Assembly (NCBI GenBank): GCA_038150465.1
Contig: JAYOTP010000051.1
Location: 1-5,068, forward strand
DNA length: 5,068 bases
DNA from: RFXV01 sp038150465
GTDB taxonomy: Bacteria > Bacteroidota > Bacteroidia > Flavobacteriales > Schleiferiaceae
Direction: 5' to 3'
The notes below the pieces were generated by a model. It was given only the letters and a program-made list of their open reading frames with translations. It was not told the DNA's origin and made no database searches. Shown here one piece after another: positions 1 to 5,068 of this stretch; the first letter of the stretch is position 1; each line of letters begins with the position of its first letter. Made by a program: the position numbers and the translations under genes.

Positions 1-91
1 GCAGCACCTTCTTGGTTCTTTTCCCATAGACGGACCAGTCTTGTGACGAGGCGAAGACCAGCTGGGCTTTTCGTTTTCCTGCGGCCCTGCC
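1..91. other. Flanking sequence with no assignable gene
   Basis: I recognise no gene here. One plus frame reaches a TGA at 44-46 and could be the last codons of a rightward gene entering from the left. One minus frame is open across the whole stretch, but 30 open codons mean little. Positions 54-69 can fold into a weak hairpin (AAG, mismatch, CC, loop AGCT, GG, mismatch, CTT) followed on the plus strand by a T-rich run to 77. That would suit a poor terminator between a rightward gene ending at 46 and the leftward permease gene, but the stem is short and mismatched. Confidence 0.3.
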
Positions 92-982
92 TTAAGCCGC
101 CTTCCTGCGTTTGTTGCTGTTGACCAGATAGACGCCCCAAAGAATGAGGCCCACCCCAAGCAGATGCCGCAGAGCGAGTTGCTCGCCATCGTATACGCCC
201 CAAAGCATGGCCACCACCGGAATGCAGTAGGTGATGCTCGAGGCAAAAATGGGTGTGGTCATCTTGATGAGTTTGTTGAACAGAATAACGGCAATGGCCG
301 TACCCACAACCCCGAGGATGCAGAGGTAGAACAGGCTCGTCCAGGCACCTTCGGTGGCGCTCAGGTCTGTAGTGAAATCCGTAAAGCCAAAAAGACCGAT
401 CAGCGCAGGCGGAAAGATGGTCATAAAGCCCAAAAGCGTGATGGCATTCGTACTCAGGTGGCTGAGCTTCTGCCCGATCACATTGATCGCGATGGCGTAC
501 TGAACAGTGGCCAGTACAGGCAGCGCCGTGTACACCCACTCGCTTGAACCCAGATCCGCCTGCCAGGGAGCAATGAGCCAAAGGGCACCGAACAGGCCGG
601 TGACGATCCCGATCACCTGATTGCGGTTGGTCCGTGCACCAAAGAACATCAAGCCAATGATCACGGTAAAAAGGGGCACCAGCGCATTGAGGATACCGAC
701 CACCGAACTGTCCACATGGGCCACAGAGAGTGGAAAGAGCAGATACGGAAGCCCGTTGCCAAAAAGACCAACGATGATCAGCCAGGGAAGGTCTGCCCGA
801 CGAAACTCCTTGAGGGCCGGAAAGGTGAAGGCCAGCGTGACCACGGAAGCAGTCACCACACGGATCAGGCCCACCTCCACAAAATCAAAGCTGAGAAGGC
901 CCCGCTTCATCAGGATGAAGGAACTTCCCCAGATGCAGGCCAGCAGGGAAAAGATCAGCCACTTTCGAAGTCCGAGACTCAT
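92..982 (-). CDS. EamA-family (drug/metabolite transporter superfamily) permease
   Basis: This 296-residue inner-membrane protein has the usual length and pattern of a ten-helix DMT permease made of two EamA repeats. Repeat one spans about residues 8-138 and opens with the family-typical WGSSF (18-22). A glycine/proline-rich helix with NALVPLFTVIIG lies at 99-110. Repeat two spans about 150-288, with the equivalent helix around SSITYCIPVVAMLWG (248-262) and a closing helix GVGLILWGVYLVN (276-288). The C-terminus is basic (KRRKAA), consistent with the cytoplasmic side. The ATG at 982-980 gives an N-terminus that enters the first helix at once, and there is no better alternative. Family members export or import amino acids, metabolites or drugs, and the substrate cannot be read from sequence. 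The gene diverges from the HMA lipoprotein gene, and nothing in the window links it functionally to its neighbours. Confidence 0.9.
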   Translation of the reverse strand: MSLGLRKWLIFSLLACIWGSSFILMKRGLLSFDFVEVGLIRVVTASVVTLAFTFPALKEFRRADLPWLIIVGLFGNGLPYLLFPLSVAHVDSSVVGILNALVPLFTVIIGLMFFGARTNRNQVIGIVTGLFGALWLIAPWQADLGSSEWVYTALPVLATVQYAIAINVIGQKLSHLSTNAITLLGFMTIFPPALIGLFGFTDFTTDLSATEGAWTSLFYLCILGVVGTAIAVILFNKLIKMTTPIFASSITYCIPVVAMLWGVYDGEQLALRHLLGVGLILWGVYLVNSNKRRKAA

Positions 983-1051
983 GGCCGGCGAAGGTATGAT
1001 GGGAACCTTTTGGGCCGCACGTCACTTATCTTTGCAGCGAAGAACTTTTCC
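983..1051. promoter_or_regulatory. Divergent intergenic region between permease and HMA-ctaA operon
   Basis: This 69-bp gap separates two divergent start codons and must carry both promoters unless one lies inside a gene. The rightward promoter is clear and listed separately. Leftward, the best candidate is TACCTTCG on the minus strand (996-989), one mismatch from TAnnTTTG. It sits only 6 nt from the permease ATG and has no TTTG at a suitable distance upstream, so I consider it weak. Confidence 0.5.
1009..1034 (+). promoter_or_regulatory. Bacteroidota-type promoter for HMA-ctaA operon
   Basis: TATCTTTG at 1027-1034 is an exact match to the Bacteroidota primary sigma factor -7 element TAnnTTTG. 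A TTTG at 1009-1012 resembles the -33 element, but the 14-nt spacing is shorter than the roughly 17-23 nt usually quoted, so that half is uncertain. Transcription would be expected to begin near 1039-1042, leaving a leader of about 10-13 nt before the ATG at 1052. No Shine-Dalgarno sequence is visible in that leader, which is common in this phylum. Confidence 0.6.
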
Positions 1052-1390
1052 ATGAAAAACCTTGTCCTTTCTTTTCTTTTCATCGCGCTGACCTCCTGTG
1101 GCCAAGCTTCCGCTCCAAGCCCTGAAACTTCAGAAGAACTCGAAGCGGTTAAGATCGTTGAGTCCAACACCGAGATCCGCCTAAAAGTTGAGGGCATGGT
1201 GTGCGCTGTGGGCTGTGCCGGAGTCATTCAGGAGGCGATCGCAGCGGCTGAGGGCGTTGGCGAATGCCGGGTGGACTTTGAACAAGGAAGGGCCCTTGTG
1301 GCCTATGACAGCCTGCAGACCAGCAGTGCGGAGATCATCTCCGTGATCGAGGAACTCGCGGACGGACAGTATTCGGCCAGCCACATCTGA
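1052..1390 (+). CDS. Exported lipoprotein with heavy-metal-associated (HMA) domain
   Basis: This is a 112-residue protein. Residues 1-16 form a type II signal peptide (basic N-terminus MKN, hydrophobic stretch, lipobox LTSC), with Cys16 as the predicted lipidation site. A linker rich in Ser, Pro and Glu runs to about residue 40. Residues 42-102 look like an HMA fold (beta-alpha-beta-beta-alpha-beta). The metal-binding loop is GMVCAVGCA at 48-56, so the cysteines (51 and 55) are spaced CxxxC rather than the classical CxxC. The ATG at 1052 was chosen because it gives the signal peptide and follows the promoter; the frame is open further upstream but that part overlaps the permease antisense and looks like noise. 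HMA domains bind Cu(I) or similar soft metals. The stop codon overlaps the ctaA start (TGATG), so the two are translationally coupled. A role in copper handling for cytochrome oxidase is inference. Confidence 0.85.
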   Translation: MKNLVLSFLFIALTSCGQASAPSPETSEELEAVKIVESNTEIRLKVEGMVCAVGCAGVIQEAIAAAEGVGECRVDFEQGRALVAYDSLQTSSAEIISVIEELADGQYSASHI

Positions 1391-2388
1391 TGGAACGCAT
1401 CTTTCGCAGGCTGATCCGCACGGCCATAGTGCTCATCTATCTGGTGATCCTGGCCGGCAGCATTGTGCGTATGACCGGCTCGGGTATGGGATGCCCGGAC
1501 TGGCCCAAGTGCTTCGGGCACCTGATTCCGCCCACAGAGATGGATCAGGTGATCTGGAAGCCGAATACCGAATTCAAAAAGGGGATGATGATCGTGCAGG
1601 GCGAACGCCTGCTGGTGGCCCAGTCGGACTTTCGCACCTCATCTGAGTTCTCGGCAGAGAACTGGGCGCCCTACACCCGGCACGACTATGCCATCTTCAA
1701 CGCCTTCCACACCTGGACAGAATACATCAACCGCCTGATCGGCGCCCTGGCCGGCCTGCCCATCCTGCTCATCTTCCTGCTGTCGCTTGGAAAAATCCGT
1801 GTGGCACCATTGAATTTTCTCTTTGCGCTTCTGGCCCTCTTTTTTCTGGGCTTTGAAGCCTGGCTGGGGAAATATGTGGTGGACGGCAACCTCGTACCCG
1901 GACACATCACCATCCACATGTTCGGAGCGCTGGTCATCGTGGCCTCGCTTGTGGTCCTGCTGCTGCGCCACAGCCCCAAAAAGAAGACTGCCAAAGTCCG
2001 CCTGCGCTGGCTTTTGCCTTTGTCGCTCATTCTCCTGCTGATCCAGATCTACCTGGGAACTCAGGTCCGGGAGGAAGTGGACATCCTAGACAAGGCGCAT
2101 ACCGTTGCCCGCTCGGGCATGCTGGAGGTCATCGGAAAGAAATTCACCGACCACCGCAGCTTCAGCTGGGCCATCAGCATCGCCAGCCTGCTGTTCTACG
2201 CATTCAACCGCCAAAGCCCAACCGCACGTGGCCTTTTGGGTTTCACCCTCTTCGCCGTCGCCGTGGGCGCAGGCCTTTTTTACGCCGATCTGCCCAAAGC
2301 GCTGCAGCCGGTACACATTGTATGGGCCGCCCTGTTCTTCGGATGGCTCTTCCACCGCATCCTGCTGCACTATCGCTCACAGGAATAA
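1390..2388 (+). CDS. ctaA: Heme A synthase (CtaA/COX15 family)
   Basis: This 332-residue inner-membrane protein should oxidise the C8 methyl of heme O to the formyl group of heme A, the cofactor of aa3-type and related oxidases. Eight helices are predicted. After helix 1 comes VRMTGSGMGCPDWPKC, with the paired loop cysteines at 35 and 41, the only cysteines in the protein. A long outer loop runs to about residue 100. Helix 2 carries HTWTEYINR with the conserved Glu111. Helix 4 contains GHITIHM (His172, His176), and helix 5 ends in QIYLGTQVREEVD. DHRSF gives His255 and PVHIVW gives His309, the C-terminal-half heme ligands. In better studied homologs helix 2 reads EYxHR; here it is EYINR (Asn114). 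The start ATG shares its A with the TGA of the HMA gene. No ctaB (heme O synthase) lies in the window. The 3' end overlaps the convergent DUF2007 gene. Confidence 0.93.
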   Translation: MERIFRRLIRTAIVLIYLVILAGSIVRMTGSGMGCPDWPKCFGHLIPPTEMDQVIWKPNTEFKKGMMIVQGERLLVAQSDFRTSSEFSAENWAPYTRHDYAIFNAFHTWTEYINRLIGALAGLPILLIFLLSLGKIRVAPLNFLFALLALFFLGFEAWLGKYVVDGNLVPGHITIHMFGALVIVASLVVLLLRHSPKKKTAKVRLRWLLPLSLILLLIQIYLGTQVREEVDILDKAHTVARSGMLEVIGKKFTDHRSFSWAISIASLLFYAFNRQSPTARGLLGFTLFAVAVGAGLFYADLPKALQPVHIVWAALFFGWLFHRILLHYRSQE

Positions 2389-2619
2389 GCGGTCGCCGTC
2401 TTCCGTCCGGTAGGCTTCCATCAGTTCATACGCCCGTCGGGCTTCCTGCCATGGCACCTTGATCCGAACAGTTCGCTGTGCCCGACCCAACTCAGGCATC
2501 AGGCTGTTCATGTGCTCGTGCTCGATGCGCGCTGTGATGTTTTCCGACTGAAGATGGGCAATGAGCAGATGCGCTCGGGGCACCGAATCCACATCGACCA
2601 AAGTGACCCACTCGCTCAT
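2377..2619 (-). CDS. DUF2007 domain protein (putative signal-transducing small protein)
   Basis: This small soluble protein has 80 residues. It begins WVTLVDVDSVPRAHLL and alternates strands and helices in the DUF2007 manner: a strand, a helix aligned with residues 13-26 that picks a substrate-like LQSENI turn, then ARIEHEH, and a final IKVPWQEARRAYELM strand-helix unit. DUF2007 proteins are about 70-100 residues and have no established biochemical role; the ferredoxin-like fold is reminiscent of regulatory or ligand-binding domains. I chose the ATG at 2619-2617 over a longer in-frame extension because the upstream part overlaps gldD and has an unnatural Arg/Ser/Trp-rich composition. The gene lies 13 bp after the gldD stop in the same direction, so it is probably cotranscribed with gldD. 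Its stop codon lies within the 3' end of the opposing ctaA. Confidence 0.75.
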   Translation of the reverse strand: MSEWVTLVDVDSVPRAHLLIAHLQSENITARIEHEHMNSLMPELGRAQRTVRIKVPWQEARRAYELMEAYRTEDGDRLFL

Positions 2620-2632
2620 CGGTGGAAATCCA

Positions 2633-3190
2633 TCATACGGGCTCTTTCCACTCCAGGCTCTCGATGAGCCGGACCACCTCAGCGGCCATGAAGTCTTCGA
2701 CGGGTTTGAGCGAATCCGGATTGGGCGCCGCATAGAAATACACCACACCCCGCAGATAATGCGCGGCGCTGTCGGTCATGAAGAATTGGGTAGATGTGGC
2801 GATCTCGCCCTGAAGACGATACAGCAGACCGTAGACCTCGTGTTCGGGATGTTCGAAGAACTGCTCAGAGATGCCATCGGCACGCACAGTGTGCTTGTAG
2901 GCCAACTGGAAGGACTCCTCCAAAATGCGGTCAAGCTCATCCCCCGGACGCTTGTAGGTCAACTGAATACGAGCGCGGAGGCTCGGGTAATAGATGTCAC
3001 CCCAGCAGTGCTCTTTGGCTTCCCAACGCGCGGAGCGGTTCATCAGGAAGCGGTACGGGCAATCGCTTTCCTGGTAGACGTATTCGGGAGCCGGTAAGCC
3101 GATCCGCATATAGCCTTTCGGCAGCGGCACTGTGGGCTCTCCGCCACAGCTGATGAGCATCAAAACGAGAAGAAGAAAACTAGTCCGCAT
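2633..3190 (-). CDS. gldD: Gliding motility lipoprotein GldD
   Basis: This 185-residue lipoprotein is typical in length for GldD. A short signal peptide (residues 1-15) ends in the lipobox LISC, with Cys15 as the acylation site. The mature part contains family hallmarks: PKGYMRIGLP (24-33), CPYRF at 44-48, CWGDIYYPS at 62-70, a YKHTVRADGI block at 98-107, and the strongest signature, QFFMTDSAAHYLRGVVYF at 135-152, followed by PNPDSLKP. Cys44 and Cys62 may form a disulfide in the periplasm. GldD is needed for gliding in flavobacteria and is part of the gliding/type IX secretion gene set, but its precise biochemical action is not established. The ATG at 3190-3188 overlaps the gldE stop by 11 bp, which indicates translational coupling with GldE, its usual partner. 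Confidence 0.95.
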   Translation of the reverse strand: MRTSFLLLVLMLISCGGEPTVPLPKGYMRIGLPAPEYVYQESDCPYRFLMNRSARWEAKEHCWGDIYYPSLRARIQLTYKRPGDELDRILEESFQLAYKHTVRADGISEQFFEHPEHEVYGLLYRLQGEIATSTQFFMTDSAAHYLRGVVYFYAAPNPDSLKPVEDFMAAEVVRLIESLEWKEPV

Positions 3191-4532
3191 CGCCTTCTTC
3201 CAATGCCTCGGGGCACTCCACTTTTACCCGCTGTATCCTGCGGTCTTCTATGGCCTCCACCGTGAAACGATATCGGTCGAATTCGACCACATCATCGATC
3301 TCGGGGAATACGCCAGCGATCTCCAGAACAAAACCGGCCAGAGTATCGGACTCGCCCTTTTCTTCTTCGAAAGAACTCCCTTCAATTTCCAGCACTTTGT
3401 AGAAATCGTTCAAAGGCGTCTTGCCTTCAAAGGAGTAGGTATGATCATCCAGCCTGCTGTACACGACCTCGTCATCGTCGAATTCATCGGAGATATCACC
3501 CACGATCTCTTCGATCACATCCTCCAGGGTGATCAGACCGGACGTTCCTCCGAATTCGTCCACCACAATGGCCATGTGGATGCGCTTGTTTCGAAACTCC
3601 TGCAAGAGATCATCGATCTTCTTGGACTCGGGAACGTAAAATGGTTTGCGCAGCAAGTGGTTCCAGTCGAATTCGGACGAGGCTTCGATATATGGCAAAA
3701 GGTCTTTGATGTAGAGCAGGCCCACGATCTTGTCGAAAGACTCTTCGTACACAGGTATGCGGGAAAAACCAGATTCCCGGATCTGGTCCAGCACCTCCGG
3801 ATACGGCATGTTCTTGTCCAATGCCATCACGTCCAAACGCTGGGTCATGACCTGTTTGACATTGGTGTTCCCAAAGCGCACAATGCCCTCGAGTAGCTTC
3901 TGTTCCTCGCGGTCGCCCACAGGCTCCTGGGTGAGTTCCAGAGCTTGTGAAAGATCGTCCACCGACAGGGCATCCTGCGTAGAAGGCCTGCCTCCGACAA
4001 AACCCTTGTCGAGCAAATTCCCAGAGCGCACCAGAACACGGGAGAGCGGGCGAAAGACCCAGACCGTTCCATAGAGCCCGGAGGACATTTTGCGGGCAAA
4101 GCCCATGGCGTTACGCGATGCGTAGACCTTGGGGAGGATCTCTCCAAAGAGCAAGATGAGGAAGGTGATGCCCACCACTTCGATCAGAAAGAGGTAGAGC
4201 GGATTTTCTAAATGCCCAAAGAGATCGGATAAGATGTAGCTCGACAAGATGACGATGCCCACATTGATCAGGTTGTTGCTGATCAGGATGGTCGCCAGCA
4301 GTTCCTTTGGTTTCTCAAGCAGTTGAAGGACGCGTCGGTCGGCATCGGTGTTTCCCTTTTCCAGATCGCGCAGATCGGCAGGCTGGAGGGCAAAAAAGGC
4401 CACCTCAGAACCCGAGACAAAGCCCGAACCGCTCAGTAGGATGAGCAGGATGAGGATGGGAAGTACAATGGATAACCAAAAGACCCAGTCGATGCTGAGC
4501 AAGAGAGAAAAGGAAAGAGGGTCGGGATCCAA
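3180..4532 (-). CDS. gldE: Gliding motility-associated protein GldE (CNNM/CBS/CorC_HlyC)
   Basis: This is a 450-residue membrane protein of the CorC/TlyC-like family. An N-terminal helix lies at about 15-35, followed by the CNNM (DUF21) transmembrane domain to about 165, with GSEVAFFAL (41-49) and FGEILPK (129-135). Two CBS domains follow (about 226-285 and 295-350); the second contains VVDEFGGTSGLITLEDVIEE. A C-terminal CorC_HlyC-type domain spans about 356-440. Relatives are linked to Mg2+/Co2+ homeostasis and CBS domains usually bind adenine nucleotides. In flavobacteria GldE is associated with gliding and acts with GldD. The only sensible start is TTG at 4532-4530, giving the N-terminus MDPDPLSF; no in-frame ATG or GTG occurs nearby upstream, and the first internal Met is residue 143, far inside the membrane domain. 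The gene starts 20 bp after ssb and overlaps gldD by 11 bp. Confidence 0.94.
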   Translation of the reverse strand: MDPDPLSFSLLLSIDWVFWLSIVLPILILLILLSGSGFVSGSEVAFFALQPADLRDLEKGNTDADRRVLQLLEKPKELLATILISNNLINVGIVILSSYILSDLFGHLENPLYLFLIEVVGITFLILLFGEILPKVYASRNAMGFARKMSSGLYGTVWVFRPLSRVLVRSGNLLDKGFVGGRPSTQDALSVDDLSQALELTQEPVGDREEQKLLEGIVRFGNTNVKQVMTQRLDVMALDKNMPYPEVLDQIRESGFSRIPVYEESFDKIVGLLYIKDLLPYIEASSEFDWNHLLRKPFYVPESKKIDDLLQEFRNKRIHMAIVVDEFGGTSGLITLEDVIEEIVGDISDEFDDDEVVYSRLDDHTYSFEGKTPLNDFYKVLEIEGSSFEEEKGESDTLAGFVLEIAGVFPEIDDVVEFDRYRFTVEAIEDRRIQRVKVECPEALEEGDAD

Positions 4533-4552
4533 TAGCGTGCGTCTTGGTGAGA

Positions 4553-4969
4553 CTAGAACGGAAGATCATCTCCGCCCTCCGGCCCCGTTGGCCCGGAAGT
4601 GGGTGCAGGCGTCTCTCGCGGCGGAGCCTGCTCATCTCGTCCGCTGAGCATGGTCATTTCCTGACAGTTGACCTCCGTCATGTAGCGCGTCTGGCCCTGC
4701 TCATCCTGCCAGCTTCGCGTTTGTATTCGGCCCTCGATATAGACTTTCATGCCCTTTCTCAAGTAGCGCTCGCAGATCTCCGAAAGACCCTTGCGCAGAA
4801 CCACCACATTGTGCCATTCGGTGCGTTCCACCCGCTGGCCTTCTTTATTGTTGTATTGCTCAGAAGTGGCCAGTGGAAACTTCACCACCTTGCCGAATTC
4901 CAATGCCCGCACCTCGGGGTCGGTACCGAGGTTGCCGATGAGCATTACTTTATTCAATGATCCTGCCAT
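4553..4969 (-). CDS. ssb: Single-stranded DNA-binding protein SSB
   Basis: This 138-residue SSB has an OB fold over about residues 1-108. It starts MAGSLNKVMLIGNLGTDPEV, then has the ssDNA-contacting region TEWHNVVV (50-57), a helix with ERYLRKGMKVYIEGRIQTRSW (67-87), and a last strand TEVNCQEM. A Pro/Thr/Gly-rich linker (115-130) leads to the acidic tip DDLPF at 134-138, the docking peptide for DNA repair and replication partners. The short length and linker are normal for Bacteroidota. The ATG at 4969-4967 aligns with usual SSB starts. It is the first gene of the minus-strand block ssb-gldE-gldD-DUF2007 in this window. A promoter element lies 7 nt upstream, so expression may also be independent of any gene to the right. 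Confidence 0.96.
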   Translation of the reverse strand: MAGSLNKVMLIGNLGTDPEVRALEFGKVVKFPLATSEQYNNKEGQRVERTEWHNVVVLRKGLSEICERYLRKGMKVYIEGRIQTRSWQDEQGQTRYMTEVNCQEMTMLSGRDEQAPPRETPAPTSGPTGPEGGDDLPF

Positions 4970-4976
4970 GTTCTAT

Positions 4977-4984
4977 CAAATATA
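4977..4984 (-). promoter_or_regulatory. -7 promoter element upstream of ssb
   Basis: On the minus strand this reads TATATTTG, an exact match to the Bacteroidota -7 element TAnnTTTG. It is separated from the ssb ATG by only ATAGAAC (7 nt). The expected start of transcription, a few bases after the element, would fall at about 4969-4972, giving a leader of roughly 0-3 nt. No TTTG or TTG occurs at the expected -33 distance, so the upstream half of the promoter is unsupported. Confidence 0.55.
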
Positions 4985-4991
4985 ACCGCTA

Positions 4992-5048
4992 ATGCCGAAC
5001 GATGTACGCGGCTGCGGCGACCCTGCAAAAAGGCATCGTTCCGCGCAT
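4992..5048. repeat. Imperfect inverted repeat upstream of ssb
   Basis: GAACGATG at 4997-5004 is matched by its exact reverse complement CATCGTTC at 5034-5041. Outside these, ATGC at 4992-4995 pairs with GCAT at 5045-5048, with unequal bulges between. The loop is 29 nt and GC-rich. There is no adjacent T tract, so it does not look like an intrinsic terminator. It could be an operator for a dimeric regulator of ssb or of a divergent gene, or chance. Confidence 0.4.
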
Positions 5049-5051
5049 TTC

Positions 5052-5059
5052 AAGGAGGG
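5052..5059 (+). promoter_or_regulatory. Possible Shine-Dalgarno sequence of a rightward gene beyond the window
   Basis: AAGGAGGG at 5052-5059 on the plus strand is an excellent anti-Shine-Dalgarno match and lies 9 nt before the window edge. A start codon at or shortly after 5069 would be well spaced, which would make the ssb upstream region a divergent intergenic region. No gene is visible in the window itself, and strong Shine-Dalgarno sequences are not the rule in Bacteroidota, so this is tentative. Confidence 0.3.
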
Positions 5060-5068
5060 TTCTCAAGA

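Noticed and set aside
989..996. Minus-strand -7-like TACCTTCG as permease promoter
   Set aside because: It has one mismatch, is only 6 nt from the ATG and has no -33 partner, so it is not strong enough to call as a separate site.
716..1051. N-terminal extension of the HMA protein to an upstream ATG
   Set aside because: The extension is antisense to the permease, highly charged and without domain character, while the ATG at 1052 gives a textbook lipoprotein signal and follows the promoter.
2620..2748. N-terminal extension of the DUF2007 protein by 43 residues
   Set aside because: It overlaps gldD in another frame and is a low-likelihood Arg/Ser/Trp-rich string. The ATG at 2619 starts directly with the domain.
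2561..3097. Plus-strand open frame of 178 codons opposite gldD
   Set aside because: It is antisense to gldD and DUF2007 with no recognisable domain and no promoter element in front. The minus-strand reading has clear family signatures.
3132..3896. Long plus-strand open frame (254 codons) opposite gldE and the start of gldD
   Set aside because: It lies wholly antisense to strongly recognised genes, has no domain or plausible N-terminus, and is rich in residues expected from reverse-complemented codons. It is a shadow of codon bias.
1..5068. CRISPR array, transposon ends, tRNA or rRNA genes, phage or defence genes
   Set aside because: I saw no regularly spaced repeats, transposase signatures, tRNA-like cloverleaf or ribosomal RNA sequence; coding density by ordinary chromosomal genes is nearly complete.

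Overview
The window looks like a piece of a Bacteroidota chromosome, probably from a gliding, flavobacteria-like lineage, although its GC content seems high for that group (judged by eye). Three things point there. The block ssb-gldE-gldD is a Bacteroidota gliding-locus arrangement. Near-perfect copies of the Bacteroidota -7 promoter element TAnnTTTG lie just upstream of two transcription units. Clear Shine-Dalgarno sequences are mostly absent. The heme A synthase gene indicates aerobic respiration with a heme-A-containing terminal oxidase.

Layout. Positions 1-91 hold no gene I can name. A minus-strand drug/metabolite (EamA) permease occupies 92-982. A 69-bp divergent intergenic region follows, with a good promoter reading right. 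The plus-strand pair is a small heavy-metal-associated (HMA) lipoprotein (1052-1390) and ctaA/COX15 heme A synthase (1390-2388), joined by a stop/start overlap. ctaA runs tail-to-tail into a minus-strand operon, with the two reading frames overlapping by 12 bp. Read from right to left, that operon is ssb (4969-4553), gldE (4532-3180), gldD (3190-2633) and a DUF2007 gene (2619-2377). The last 99 bp hold the ssb promoter, an imperfect inverted repeat and a Shine-Dalgarno-like sequence that may belong to a divergent gene just outside the window.

How the genes work together. The HMA lipoprotein and CtaA are translationally coupled. A plausible reading is cytochrome oxidase biogenesis, with CtaA making heme A and the lipoprotein binding copper on the outer face of the inner membrane or in the periplasm; the lipoprotein's role is inference. 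GldD and GldE are membrane-associated proteins required for gliding and the associated type IX secretion apparatus. SSB is the housekeeping single-strand DNA-binding protein that commonly heads this locus.

No wholly new system is evident. The most interesting points are the HMA-ctaA coupling, an Asn where a heme-ligand His is expected in CtaA, the CxxxC spacing of the HMA site, a TTG start for gldE, a nearly leaderless ssb transcript, and the overlapping convergent 3' ends.
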